A DNA stretch of 45,138 nucleotides from Nocardia sp. MH4 (GCF_019266065.1 NZ_LPNR01000078.1:1-45138), one strand, 5' to 3'; positions 26,939 to 35,424 are shown, counted from the first letter of the stretch. Translations and numbers: made by a program. Notes: a model not told the origin generated them from the sequence alone.

Positions 26939-29900
26939 GTGGGCTGGAGCAACGGTCCGCCGACCTGGTCGGAACTGGAACGGGTGCTGTCGGGCAGGCC
27001 GTCCCGCCGTCCGGCCGAGGAGATGCATCCCGGCGACGGCGGTGACAGCCCGGCCTGGTCGCGCAAACGCGGTGCGTACGAGGCGAACTCGATCGCCAGG
27101 CCCACCGTGTCGACGGTGCCCTTCGCCGAGCTGCACGCCCATTCCGCCTACAGCTTCCTCGACGGCGCGAGTCAGCCGGAGGAACTGGTGGAGGAGGCGG
27201 TGCGCCTGGGGCTCGAGGCGCTCGCGCTCACCGATCACAACGGGTTCTACGGGACCGTCCGGTTCGCCGAGGCGGCCAGAGAATGGGGAATGCCAACGGT
27301 TTTCGGTGCCGAACTGTCACTGGGAACCGATGCGGAGGCGGCGCCTGGCCGAGGGGATGCGGTCAGGCGCCGTTCTGTTCCCCGGGGCGGGCTGCGGCCG
27401 ATCGGTGATCCCCGGGGTGCGGTCGGCGGCCACGCCGACGCCCCGGACGCGCTGCCGCGCACGGGGACTCCCGACCCGAACGGGCCGCACCTGCTGGTGC
27501 TGGCGCGCGGGCAGGAAGGGTATCGCCTGCTGTCGCGGCAGATGTCGGCGGCGCACATGGCAGCCGGGGAGAAGGGCGTCCTGCGCTACGACCTCGACAC
27601 GCTCACCGCCGCCGCTGCGGGTCACTGGCACATTCTGACCGGGTGCCGGAAGGGGCATCTGCGTCTGGCCATGGAACAGGACCTGCGCGCGGGCGACACC
27701 CGGCTGCCGAAAGCCGACGCGGCGCTGCGTGAGCTGATCGAACGTTTCGGCGCCGACCGGGTGAGCGTCGAACTCACCCACCACGGCATCGCCACCGACG
27801 ACGAGCGCAACGAGTACCTGGTCGCGCTCGCCGACCGCCTCGGACTGCCGGTCCTGGCGTCCACCGGCGCGCACTTCGCCTCGCCCGCCCAGCGTCGCCG
27901 AGCCATGGCGCTGGCCGCGATCCGGTCCAGGAGCAGCCTGGACGCGATGGCGGGCTGGCTCCCGTCCACCGGCGGCGCGCATCTGCGCTCCGGCGCGGAG
28001 ATGGCCGCGCTGTTCGCCGAGTACCCGCACGCGGTGGCCAACGCGGCGGAACTGGCGCGCGAGTGCGCCTTCGACCTGCGCCTGATCGCCCCGAAACTGC
28101 CGCCGTTCGAGGTCCCCGCCGGGCACGACGAGGATTCGTGGCTGCGCGAGCTGAGCTATCGCGGCGCGGCCGAGCGCTATGGTCCGCCGGAGCGGAATCC
28201 GAAGGCGTACGCGCAGATCGAGCACGAGCTCGCGGTGATCAAGAAGATGACCTTCCCCGGGTACTTCCTGGTGGTGCACGACATCGTCGACTTCTGCAAG
28301 CGCAGCGACATCCTGTGCCAGGGCCGGGGCTCGGCCGCCAACTCCGCGGTCTGCTACGCCATCGGCATCACCAATGTCGACCCGGTGCGCAACGAGCTGC
28401 TGTTCGAACGCTTCCTGTCCACCGAACGCGACGGCCCGCCCGACATCGACGTCGACATCGAGTCCGATCGGCGCGAGGAGGCCATCCAGCACGTCTACGC
28501 CAAGTACGGCCGCGACTACGCCGCCCAGGTGGCCAACGTCATCACCTATCGCGGCAAGTCCTCGGTGCGCGATGCCGCACGGGCGCTGGGCTTCTCGCCG
28601 GGGCAGCAGGACGCCTGGAGCAAACAGGTGAGCCGCTGGTCGGGGGTGTCGGCGGAGCAGGGCACCGATATCCCGGCACCGGTGCTCGAGCTCGCCGGCG
28701 AGCTCGACGGCCTGCCCCGGCATCTGGGCATCCACTCCGGCGGCATGGTGATCTGCGATCGGCCGATCGCCGACGTGTGCCCGGTGGAGTGGGCGCGGAT
28801 GGCGGGGCGCAGCGTCTTGCAGTGGGACAAGGACGACTGCGCCGCCGTCGGCCTGGTGAAGTTCGACCTGCTCGGCCTCGGCATGCTCTCGGCGCTGCAC
28901 TACATGATCGACCTGGTGCGTGAGCACAAGGGCGAGAAGGTCGAACTGCACGCGCTCGATCTCGCCGAACCCGCCGTCTACGAGATGTTGCAGCGCGCCG
29001 ACTCGATCGGGGTGTTCCAGGTGGAGTCGCGCGCGCAGATGGCGACGCTGCCCCGGCTGAAGCCGCGCACCTTCTACGACCTGGTGGTGGAGGTGGCGCT
29101 GATCCGGCCCGGTCCCATCCAGGGCGGGTCGGTGCACCCGTACATCCGCAGGCGCAACAAGCTGGAGAAGGTCGTCTACGACCATCCGGCGCTGGAGAAT
29201 TCGCTCGAACGCACGCTGGGCGTCCCGCTGTTCCAGGAGCAGCTGATGCAGATGGCGGTCGACGTCGCCGGGTTCACCCCCGCCGAAGCCGACCAGCTGC
29301 GCCGCGCGATGGGCTCCAAGCGCTCACCGGAGAAGATGGAACGGCTCAAGGACCGTCTCTACCAGGGCATGCGCGACCTGCACGGCATCACCGGCGCCGT
29401 CGCCGACCGGATCTACGAGAAGCTCTACGCCTTCGCCAATTTCGGCTTCCCGGAGAGTCATTCGCAGAGCTTCGCCTCGATCGTGTTCTATTCGTCCTGG
29501 TTCAAGCTGCATCATCCGGCCGCGTTCTGCGCCGGACTGCTGCGCGCCCAGCCGATGGGCTTCTACTCCCCGCAGTCGCTGGTCGCCGACGCCCGCCGCC
29601 ACGGTGTGCTGGTGCACGGGCCCGACATCAACGCCAGCCTGGCCGAGGCCACCCTGGAGAACGTGGGCACCGAGATCCGGCTCGGCCTGTCCGGCGTCCG
29701 CCACATCGGCACCGATCTCGCCGAGCGGATCGTCGCCGAGCGCACCGAGGCGGGCCCGTTCACGTCGATGCTCGACCTCACCGGACGCGTGGAACTGACT
29801 GTCGCCCAGGCGGAGTCACTGGCCACCGCGGGGGCGCTGGACCGCCTGGTCGATGCGGTGCCCGGGTCCGGCGAGCAGCGACTTCGCGGTGCCGCGACCG

Positions 29901-30547
29901 GGACGAGTCGAGCCGCCGCGCGCGCGGTCGACGATGTCACGCCGGTGGATCGAGCGGGTGCGACGGTGCGTGTACCGGCGGAGTCGGCCGATCGGGCGGA
30001 CGAACGCCCGGTTACCGGGCGCGGCAGCAGCGTGCGCCGGGCCGCGCTGTGGGCCGCGGGTGCCGCGGCGGGCGAGCGTCCGCACCTGCTGCCCGGTACC
30101 GGACCGGCGACCGTCGCCCCGTCCCTGCCCGGCATGAGCGCACTCGAACTCGCCGCCGCCGACGTCTGGTCCAGCGGCATCTCGCCCGGCAGCTATCCCA
30201 CCGAATTCCTGCGCGCGCACCTGAACTCGCTCGGTGTCGTCCCGGCCGCCGACCTGTTGCTCGTCGAAGACGGCACCCGCATCCTGGTCGCGGGCGCGGT
30301 CACCCACCGGCAGCGTCCAGCCACCGCGGCGGGCGTCACCTTCCTCAACCTGGAAGATGAGACCGGCATGGTCAATGTCGTCTGCTCGGTGGGTCTGTGG
30401 GCCCGCTACCGCCGGCTGGCCCAGAACGCGACCGCACTGCTGATCCGCGGCCGCGTCCAGAACGCCGAGGGCGCGGCCAGTGTCCTGGCCGACCACCTCG
30501 AACACCTCGACCTCACCATCGCCGCCCGCTCCCGCGACTTCCGTTGA
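26939..30547 (+). CDS. dnaE2: Error-prone DNA polymerase III alpha subunit DnaE2
   Basis: This 1202-residue C-family polymerase performs error-prone translesion synthesis in the ImuA'-ImuB-DnaE2 mutasome. The PHP domain starts near residue 62 (FAELHAHSAYSFLDGA). The polymerase core has CQGRGSAANSAVCYAIG and the catalytic acidic motif DIDVDIE at about 502-508. The C-terminal OB region has AVTHRQRPATAAGVTFLNLE, and the end is ARSRDFR. It is longer than the roughly 1090 residues I recall for M. tuberculosis, owing to linker-like inserts at about 130-180 and 971-1029, rich in Arg, Gly, Ala and Pro. The GTG start has gagagga 8 bp upstream. It is co-transcribed with the TPR gene. Confidence 0.96.
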   Translation: MGWSNGPPTWSELERVLSGRPSRRPAEEMHPGDGGDSPAWSRKRGAYEANSIARPTVSTVPFAELHAHSAYSFLDGASQPEELVEEAVRLGLEALALTDHNGFYGTVRFAEAAREWGMPTVFGAELSLGTDAEAAPGRGDAVRRRSVPRGGLRPIGDPRGAVGGHADAPDALPRTGTPDPNGPHLLVLARGQEGYRLLSRQMSAAHMAAGEKGVLRYDLDTLTAAAAGHWHILTGCRKGHLRLAMEQDLRAGDTRLPKADAALRELIERFGADRVSVELTHHGIATDDERNEYLVALADRLGLPVLASTGAHFASPAQRRRAMALAAIRSRSSLDAMAGWLPSTGGAHLRSGAEMAALFAEYPHAVANAAELARECAFDLRLIAPKLPPFEVPAGHDEDSWLRELSYRGAAERYGPPERNPKAYAQIEHELAVIKKMTFPGYFLVVHDIVDFCKRSDILCQGRGSAANSAVCYAIGITNVDPVRNELLFERFLSTERDGPPDIDVDIESDRREEAIQHVYAKYGRDYAAQVANVITYRGKSSVRDAARALGFSPGQQDAWSKQVSRWSGVSAEQGTDIPAPVLELAGELDGLPRHLGIHSGGMVICDRPIADVCPVEWARMAGRSVLQWDKDDCAAVGLVKFDLLGLGMLSALHYMIDLVREHKGEKVELHALDLAEPAVYEMLQRADSIGVFQVESRAQMATLPRLKPRTFYDLVVEVALIRPGPIQGGSVHPYIRRRNKLEKVVYDHPALENSLERTLGVPLFQEQLMQMAVDVAGFTPAEADQLRRAMGSKRSPEKMERLKDRLYQGMRDLHGITGAVADRIYEKLYAFANFGFPESHSQSFASIVFYSSWFKLHHPAAFCAGLLRAQPMGFYSPQSLVADARRHGVLVHGPDINASLAEATLENVGTEIRLGLSGVRHIGTDLAERIVAERTEAGPFTSMLDLTGRVELTVAQAESLATAGALDRLVDAVPGSGEQRLRGAATGTSRAAARAVDDVTPVDRAGATVRVPAESADRADERPVTGRGSSVRRAALWAAGAAAGERPHLLPGTGPATVAPSLPGMSALELAAADVWSSGISPGSYPTEFLRAHLNSLGVVPAADLLLVEDGTRILVAGAVTHRQRPATAAGVTFLNLEDETGMVNVVCSVGLWARYRRLAQNATALLIRGRVQNAEGAASVLADHLEHLDLTIAARSRDFR

Positions 30548-30625
30548 ACCACTGCCGAATCGATGCCGGACATCCGGGAATCGCTGCGGTATCAAGGAAG
30601 TGGAGCATCGAATCGTGGGGGCCGC

Positions 30626-31624
30626 ATGTCGCACTCCGAACTGAACGCACTGTCGGTGACCTACCGGCAGGGCTACCACTGGGCCGTGGTGGATCTGCTG
30701 GCGTCGCTGCCATCGATCGTGCTGAGCGGTTGGCTGCTGGTGGGAATCGCGGCGCTGTCGGCGAACTGGGTCGCGGTGCTGGTCGCCGTGCTGTGGGTGG
30801 CGTCGGGCCCGGTGATGCTGGGCTGGCGCCGGCTCCTGCTGGGGGCGATGGCGCTGTCGTCGGAACGGGACCTGCCGGACGAACACGACCGGGTGAACCG
30901 CGCGTGGGCGCGGGTCGCCGAGGCCGCCGGTGTGCCCGCCGCCACGACCACGGTGTGGGTCATGCGTTCCGAGGCCGTCAACGGAGCCGTCAACGCCAGC
31001 GGCTATGTCAGTGTCACCCGCGCTGCCGTCGAGGCTTTCACCGAGCGGCAGCTCGAAGCGCTGATCGCCCACGAACTCGGGCATCGCCTGCAGGGCACCG
31101 CCACCTGGCGGTCGGTGATCCGGTGGTATCGGTGGCCATTCGAGTGGCTGGTACGCGCTGTTTTCGCGCCGGCGGACCGGTTGATGGTTCCGTTGCACCC
31201 GCGCCTGTTGCGATTCTCGAACCGCGTGATCGCCGCCCTGCGCTATTCCGCTCTCGGTGTGGCCGCCGCGACCACGCTGCTCGCGGCCCCGGCCGTCCTG
31301 GCCTACGGCACCGCCGCCTGCCTGCTCTTCGCGGCACTCGCACTGCTGCTCGGCCCCTGGGGTTCCGCACTCGCCCTGGCTCTGGCCGCTCTCCAGCCGC
31401 TGATCCGGCCCCGGCTGTCGCAGCGCCTCGAATTCCTGGCCGACCGCGTTGTCGTCGACCTCGGCTACCTCGACGACTTCCGCCACGTCCTGCGACTCGT
31501 GTACGACCGTTCGACGTTTCCCGGCTCCGCCTACCTCACCGAGGTCCCCACCCTGCTCGCCACCCACCCCCGCCTCGACGACCGCCTCGCCGAACTCGAC
31601 CGCTACGCCCACCGAACTCACTGA
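30626..31624 (+). CDS. M48-type membrane metallopeptidase
   Basis: This 332-residue membrane protein has the zinc-protease motif HELGH at about 149-153 in LIAHELGHRLQ. A later LEFLADRVVVD offers the third zinc ligand typical of M48 (HtpX-like) peptidases. Hydrophobic helices lie at about 22-65 (VVDLLASLPSIVLSGWLLVG in part) and at about 200-255. It probably cleaves membrane or misfolded envelope proteins; the substrate is unknown. ATG 30626 follows a G-rich stretch; earlier in-frame codons back to 30563 are less likely. Confidence 0.85.
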   Translation: MSHSELNALSVTYRQGYHWAVVDLLASLPSIVLSGWLLVGIAALSANWVAVLVAVLWVASGPVMLGWRRLLLGAMALSSERDLPDEHDRVNRAWARVAEAAGVPAATTTVWVMRSEAVNGAVNASGYVSVTRAAVEAFTERQLEALIAHELGHRLQGTATWRSVIRWYRWPFEWLVRAVFAPADRLMVPLHPRLLRFSNRVIAALRYSALGVAAATTLLAAPAVLAYGTAACLLFAALALLLGPWGSALALALAALQPLIRPRLSQRLEFLADRVVVDLGYLDDFRHVLRLVYDRSTFPGSAYLTEVPTLLATHPRLDDRLAELDRYAHRTH

Positions 31625-31811
31625 CCTGCGACTGCGGTGATCTCGCCGAGCTGGACCAGCTCGTGCACCGCGATCTCGCCGCGGCCCAGCTCATCCGGGC
31701 CGAGTACGAGGGCCTTCGGCTCGACCTCGCCGACGCGTTCCGCGTCCTGCCCGCCGACGTGTAGATCCGCGGGTGGGCCCGCTCGGGCCGCTCGCGCATT
31801 ACGCTGCGATC
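31625..31811 (+). promoter_or_regulatory. Spacer with promoter of the DUF4349 lipoprotein gene
   Basis: TACGCT at 31800-31805 is followed by six bases and the ATG at 31812, suggesting a leaderless start. The first 140 bp also hold an open frame of coding-like composition (LAELDQLVHRDLAAAQLIRA in part) ending in TAG at 31764. It lacks a convincing start codon, so it is not called as a gene. Confidence 0.45.
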
Positions 31812-32765
31812 ATGCGCAAGCTTGCGGTGGTGATGGTCGGGGTGCTCGGGCTGGTATTGCTGGCCGGGTGTGGGAACGACGTGAGCGAGAGTCCGGCCGA
31901 TCACGCGTCCTCGCCGACGATCTCGGGCCCCGCCGCGGCGGTGGCGCCGGGGTATCGGGAGGGGGCGCCGGCGAAAGAGAGTCCGGCGCCACCGGATTCG
32001 GACCGCAAAGAGGTGATCACCGGGTCGGTCGATGTCACCTCGGGTGATCCGATCGGCGCGGCGGCGCAGGTCACCGAGCAGGTGCGTGTGCTCGGTGGGC
32101 GGATCGACAGCCGCACCGAACAGCCGGGTACCGACGACCGCGCGCCGCGCGCCGTGCTCAGCGTGCGGGTGCCCGCGGACAAGACCGATGCCTTCATCAC
32201 CGGGCTCGACGGGGTCGGCACCGTCACCAGGGTGAGCACCAATCGCGACGACGTCACCATGCAGTGGCAGGACCTCGACGCCCGGATCAGCGCCCTGCGC
32301 GCCTCGGTCGACCGGTTGCGCGCGCTCATGGCGGGCGCGACCAACACCGCCGACCTGATCGCTGCCGAGGAGGCGCTGGCCAGCAGGCAGGGCGAACTCG
32401 ACAGTCTCACCGCGCAGAAGCGTTCCCTCGACGACCAGGTCGCGCTGTCCACGCTCACCCTCACCTTCACCGCCGACGACAAGGACGCCCCCGGCGATCC
32501 GGACAACTTCTGGGACGGCATCGTCGCCGGGTGGAACTCGCTGATCGACTGGCTCCACGACGCCGTCGTCTTCGCGGGCAAGGCGGTGCCGTGGCTCGGC
32601 TTCCTCGCCGTCCTCGGCGGGGTGATCTGGCTGGTGCTGCGGACCGCGCTGCGCCGTCGCCGCCCCGCGCCGCCCGTCGCGAAAACCCCTGCGGCCGCGC
32701 AGACACCCGAGGAGGAACCGACCGATGCCGACCGTACGGGCGACGATCAAACCGAACAGCCGTAA
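31812..32765 (+). CDS. DUF4349 lipoprotein
   Basis: This 317-residue envelope protein has a lipoprotein signal with lipobox LLAGC (Cys at about residue 20), a disordered Ser/Pro/Ala segment and a DUF4349 domain. VITGSVDVTSGDPIGAAAQV begins the beta region, and a long helical pair follows at about 160-215 (LDARISALRASVDRLRALM in part). A transmembrane helix near 265-290 (AVPWLGFLAVLGGVIWLVL) and a basic, then acidic tail end the protein. Family members are of unknown function, and the helix pair may form a coiled coil. The stop overlaps the DUF167 gene by 41 bp. Confidence 0.9.
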   Translation: MRKLAVVMVGVLGLVLLAGCGNDVSESPADHASSPTISGPAAAVAPGYREGAPAKESPAPPDSDRKEVITGSVDVTSGDPIGAAAQVTEQVRVLGGRIDSRTEQPGTDDRAPRAVLSVRVPADKTDAFITGLDGVGTVTRVSTNRDDVTMQWQDLDARISALRASVDRLRALMAGATNTADLIAAEEALASRQGELDSLTAQKRSLDDQVALSTLTLTFTADDKDAPGDPDNFWDGIVAGWNSLIDWLHDAVVFAGKAVPWLGFLAVLGGVIWLVLRTALRRRRPAPPVAKTPAAAQTPEEEPTDADRTGDDQTEQP

Positions 32766-32952
32766 AGGCCCACTGGTCGAAGTCGCCGACGACGGCACCC
32801 TCACCCTCTACGTCCGCGCCCCGGCCGTCGAGGGCAAGGCCAACAAGGCCGCTATCGAACTCCTCGCCGACCACTTCGGCGTCGCCAAATCGGCGGTGCG
32901 CTTGACCGGCGGCGCCACCTCCCGCTTCAAGCGTTTCGACATCGACGACTGA
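32725..32952 (+). CDS. DUF167 (YggU-like) family protein
   Basis: This 75-residue protein is a complete DUF167/YggU member: MPTVRATIKPNSRKGPLVE, LYVRAPAVEGKANKAAIELL, and GVAKSAVRLTGGATSRFKRF in part, ending DIDD. The family has a small alpha/beta fold and no assigned reaction. Its ribosome binding site, gaggagg, lies inside the 3' end of the DUF4349 gene, and the reading frames overlap by 41 bp, so the two are co-expressed. Confidence 0.93.
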   Translation: MPTVRATIKPNSRKGPLVEVADDGTLTLYVRAPAVEGKANKAAIELLADHFGVAKSAVRLTGGATSRFKRFDIDD

Positions 32953-32961
32953 CGCCGGAGC

Positions 32962-33369
32962 TCAGTCGATGACTTCGACCCGGCACGGCAATCCGGGTGT
33001 TCTGCTGAGCCGCGCGTCGCTGGTGAGCGGTGGAACATCGAGTCGTGCCGCCAGCGCGGCATAGAGGCCGTCGTAGAAGGTGATCGTGTGACGGAGCAGC
33101 CAGTCCTGCTCGCTGAGCCATCCCTGGTTGGCATAGCGCCGATCGACCATCGTCGCCAGCATGCGCAGGCCGATCGTGGCGGTATCGGGGTCGATCAGGC
33201 CCTTGCGCTCATGGCGGCGCAGCACAGTACCGACTTCGGCATCGATGAGATGTGGCGCGTGGCAGGTGCTGGCCTCGATCAGCCGTCCGACGGCGGTCCC
33301 GACGGCGTCCTTGCGCAGCAACGCGGTCGAGGCGGCCGAGGCGTCGAGCACGTACTCCTCACTCGCCAC
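32962..33369 (-). CDS. vapC: VapC-type PIN-domain ribonuclease, apparently without an intact antitoxin
   Basis: This 135-residue PIN-domain protein has the expected acidic residues: Asp in YVLDASA, Glu in IDAEVG, Asp in YDGLYAALA and Asp in LTSDARLS. It should be a metal-dependent, probably tRNA-targeting endoribonuclease. The GTG start overlaps the stop of an upstream frame in the manner of vapBC pairs, but that frame holds only 26 codons without a start. The toxin may therefore be silent, controlled in trans, or inactive. All four acidic positions are intact, so decay is not obvious. Confidence 0.88.
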   Translation of the reverse strand: MASEEYVLDASAASTALLRKDAVGTAVGRLIEASTCHAPHLIDAEVGTVLRRHERKGLIDPDTATIGLRMLATMVDRRYANQGWLSEQDWLLRHTITFYDGLYAALAARLDVPPLTSDARLSRTPGLPCRVEVID

Positions 33370-33439
33370 GGGCGTCGTCCAGCGCGCTCAGGATCGATTC
33401 GCGATCGGCTCCCTCGCTCGTGTCGCGCTCGAGCGACTG
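33359..33439 (-). pseudogene. Probable 3' remnant of a vapB antitoxin gene
   Basis: Between the trmL stop (TAG, 33440-33442 on the minus strand) and vapC, a 26-codon frame reads QSLERDTSEGADRESILSAL and then DDARGE before TGA. It overlaps the vapC start by 11 bp, as an antitoxin gene would, and its acidic C-terminus suits the toxin-binding tail of VapB. No ATG, GTG or TTG opens it. The DNA-binding half appears to have been lost. Confidence 0.5.
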
Positions 33440-33904
33440 CTATACGGCGCCGGGGAAGCCGAGTTGGCGCCAGGCCTCGTAGACCGCGACCGCCGCGGCG
33501 TTGGACAGGTTCATCGAGCGGCGGCCGGGCAGCATCGGGATGCGGACCTGGTCGGTGATGTGCGGGTCGGTGAGGACCTCGGCGGGCAGGCCGGTCGGTT
33601 CGGTGCCGAACAGCAGGGCGTCGTTGTCGCGGTAGGCGACCTCGGTGAAGCGGGTGGTCGCCTGGGTGGTGAACGCGAACACCCGGTCCGGCGCGATGGC
33701 CGCCCACGCCGTGGCCAGGTCGGGATGCACCGTCACCACCGCGAGGTCGTGATAGTCCAGCCCGGCCCGGCGCAGTTTCGACTCCGAGAGGTCGAAGCCG
33801 AGCGGCTCGATCAGATGCAGCGCGCAACCGGTCCCCGCGGCCAGCCGGATCGCGTTGCCGGTGTTGGGCGGGATCACGGGGTTGTGAAAGATCAGGTGCA
33901 GCAC
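33440..33904 (-). CDS. trmL: tRNA (cytidine(34)-2'-O)-methyltransferase
   Basis: This 154-residue SPOUT-family methyltransferase modifies the wobble base of certain leucine tRNAs using S-adenosylmethionine. Motifs visible are NPVIPPNTGNAIRLAAGTGC in part, HLIEPLGFDLSESKLRRAGLDYHDL in part, LLFGTEPTGLP, and the C-terminal knot IPMLPGRRSMNLSNAAAVAVYE in part. Length matches the mycobacterial SpoU protein Rv3366, which also ends in GAV. The minus-strand GTG at 33904 is the start. Confidence 0.95.
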   Translation of the reverse strand: MLHLIFHNPVIPPNTGNAIRLAAGTGCALHLIEPLGFDLSESKLRRAGLDYHDLAVVTVHPDLATAWAAIAPDRVFAFTTQATTRFTEVAYRDNDALLFGTEPTGLPAEVLTDPHITDQVRIPMLPGRRSMNLSNAAAVAVYEAWRQLGFPGAV

Positions 33905-34003
33905 AGCGCATCACTCTGTCATGCCGGGCTCGCGCGCCCGGTTCGCCCCACCGATCGGGCGCGGGCCGCCCGCCGCGCGGCCGCGTCTGGAACAATCGGG
34001 GCC

Positions 34004-34330
34004 GTGAACAAGGCGGAGACGACCGGGAAGCATCGGGTCGTGCGGTTGAGCGCGGGGGAGCAGTACCTGCGCAGTCACCTGCCGATGACCGTGGTGAGCG
34101 CGCTGATCCTGGTCGCGATCGTGTTCGTCGCCTGGGATCGGTGGCGGCGCGGCGCGATCATCTTCGGCAGCGCGGCCCTGGTGGCCGCCGCCTTCCGGCT
34201 GTGCCTGCCGACGGTGCAGGTCGGCCTGCTCGCCGTCCGCAGCCGTCCGTTCGACGTGGCCACCCTGACCGCGCTCGGCAGCGCCATCGTCTTCCTCGCC
34301 GCCACCATCAACACCCTGGGCGTCAGCTGA
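34004..34330 (+). CDS. DUF3017 membrane protein
   Basis: This 108-residue protein has three hydrophobic helices: about 27-44 (MTVVSALILVAIVFVAW), 50-65 (AIIFGSAALVAAAFRL) and 87-106. It matches the DUF3017 family of small actinobacterial membrane proteins of unknown function. The GTG start lies 7 bases after AACAAT, which looks like a -10 box of a leaderless transcript. Its stop overlaps the convergent nitroreductase stop region. Confidence 0.85.
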   Translation: MNKAETTGKHRVVRLSAGEQYLRSHLPMTVVSALILVAIVFVAWDRWRRGAIIFGSAALVAAAFRLCLPTVQVGLLAVRSRPFDVATLTALGSAIVFLAATINTLGVS

Positions 34331-34964
34331 GATAGCGCTCGGTGAACACCGCGCGCTCCCGCGGCCTGCGGCCGGGGTGCGGCGGCGTGCCCGCGCCGTA
34401 GCCGACGGCGACCATGACCGCGATCGCGGTCTCGGCGTCGGCGTCGATGCCGATCGCCTGCTTGACCAGCGCTTCGTCCCAACCGTTCATCGGCGCGGAG
34501 TCGAGTCCGAGCCCGGTCGCGGCGAGCATCACGTAGGTGGCCGCGATCATCGCGTTCTTCACGGCGTTCTCGCGCAGCAGCCCGCGCTCGCGCATCGAGT
34601 GATAGTCGGCGCGCGAGTCGAACTTCGCCAGGAACTGCTCGTTCCACGCCCCGTTGCGCGTCGCCTGCTCGGCGATATCGGCGTTGGCACCGGTCCAGGC
34701 CGTCGGATCGGCGACGAACACCAGCACCGCGGGCGCCTCCAGCGGCTGCGGCTGACCGAACGCCGCCGCCGAGAGCGCCTTGCGGCCCGCTTCGCTGGTG
34801 ACGACGACGATCGAGCGGTCCTGCATGTTCCAGGCGCTCGGCGCCTGCACGGCCAGCTCGAGCAGTTCGTCGAGCAGTGCGGGATCGAGCGGCTCGGGCC
34901 GGTAGTGGCGGACGGTGCGACGGGTGCGGATGGCCTCGGTGACCGAAAGTGTCTGTGTGTTCAT
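34323..34964 (-). CDS. Nitroreductase family oxidoreductase
   Basis: This 213-residue flavoprotein of the nitroreductase fold has RRTVRHYRPEPL at the N-terminus (FMN-phosphate contacts), PSAWNMQDRSIVVV, a central ENAVKNAMIAATYVMLAATG and a C-terminal MVAVGYGAGTPPHPGRRPRE in part. It would reduce quinones, nitro compounds or similar substrates with NAD(P)H. The ATG at 34964 has a taggaa ribosome site. It diverges from an HxlR regulator that probably represses it. The longer upstream frame is antisense to that regulator. Confidence 0.93.
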   Translation of the reverse strand: MNTQTLSVTEAIRTRRTVRHYRPEPLDPALLDELLELAVQAPSAWNMQDRSIVVVTSEAGRKALSAAAFGQPQPLEAPAVLVFVADPTAWTGANADIAEQATRNGAWNEQFLAKFDSRADYHSMRERGLLRENAVKNAMIAATYVMLAATGLGLDSAPMNGWDEALVKQAIGIDADAETAIAVMVAVGYGAGTPPHPGRRPRERAVFTERYLS

Positions 34965-34979
34965 GATTCCTACTATCGA

Positions 34980-34990
34980 AGAGTCACTCT
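34980..34990. promoter_or_regulatory. Small palindrome between nitroreductase and HxlR genes
   Basis: AGAGTCACTCT is a perfect 5-1-5 inverted repeat in the divergent gap. A second dyad, GCAC/GTGC (35005-35018), lies between the likely -35 and -10 of the HxlR gene. Either could be an HxlR operator. Confidence 0.4.
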
Positions 34991-35033
34991 CCATTGGGAA
35001 GTAGGCACCTTTTTGTGCGTTAGACTCGGTGAG

Positions 35034-35411
35034 GTGCGCACGATTCACGAGGCCACCGGCCTGCCCGCCGACGTCTACTCGGCCAAATGTCCCACCCGCG
35101 AGGTCCTCGACCACATCGCAGGCAAGTGGACGGTGCTGATCGTGGACGCCCTCGCCGAGGGCACCCTGCGCTACACCGATCTGCGCAGACGCATCGACGG
35201 CATCTCCCAGAAGATGCTCACCCAGACCCTGCGTCAGCTCGAGCACGACGGATTCGTCGCGCGCACGGTGTATCCCACGGTGCCGCCGCGAGTCGAGTAC
35301 ACGCTCACCGATCTCGGCCACAGCCTGCGCGAGCCGATCGCGGCACTGCGGGAATGGGTCGAGACGAACATCAATCGCATCGAGAAGGCCAGGCACGCGA
35401 CGGCGCCATGA
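35034..35411 (+). CDS. HxlR-family winged-helix regulator
   Basis: This 125-residue regulator matches HxlR: CPTREVLDHIAGKWTVLIVDAL in part, LRYTDLRRRIDGISQKMLTQTL in part, ARTVYPTVPPRVEYTLT and a C-terminal dimerisation helix. Cys at about position 20, just before the winged helix, occupies the place of the redox- or electrophile-sensing cysteine of YodB/HypR-type members. The GTG start lies 7 bases after TAGACT (35021-35026), so translation is probably leaderless. It diverges from the nitroreductase gene, its likely target. Confidence 0.92.
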   Translation: MRTIHEATGLPADVYSAKCPTREVLDHIAGKWTVLIVDALAEGTLRYTDLRRRIDGISQKMLTQTLRQLEHDGFVARTVYPTVPPRVEYTLTDLGHSLREPIAALREWVETNINRIEKARHATAP

Positions 35412-35424
35412 TCGGTCGACGCGA

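Noticed and set aside
31621..31764. Possible 34-48 codon gene after the M48 protease
   Set aside because: Composition looks coding, but the frame has only a CTG overlapping the previous stop or a late GTG, with no ribosome binding site and no recognised family.
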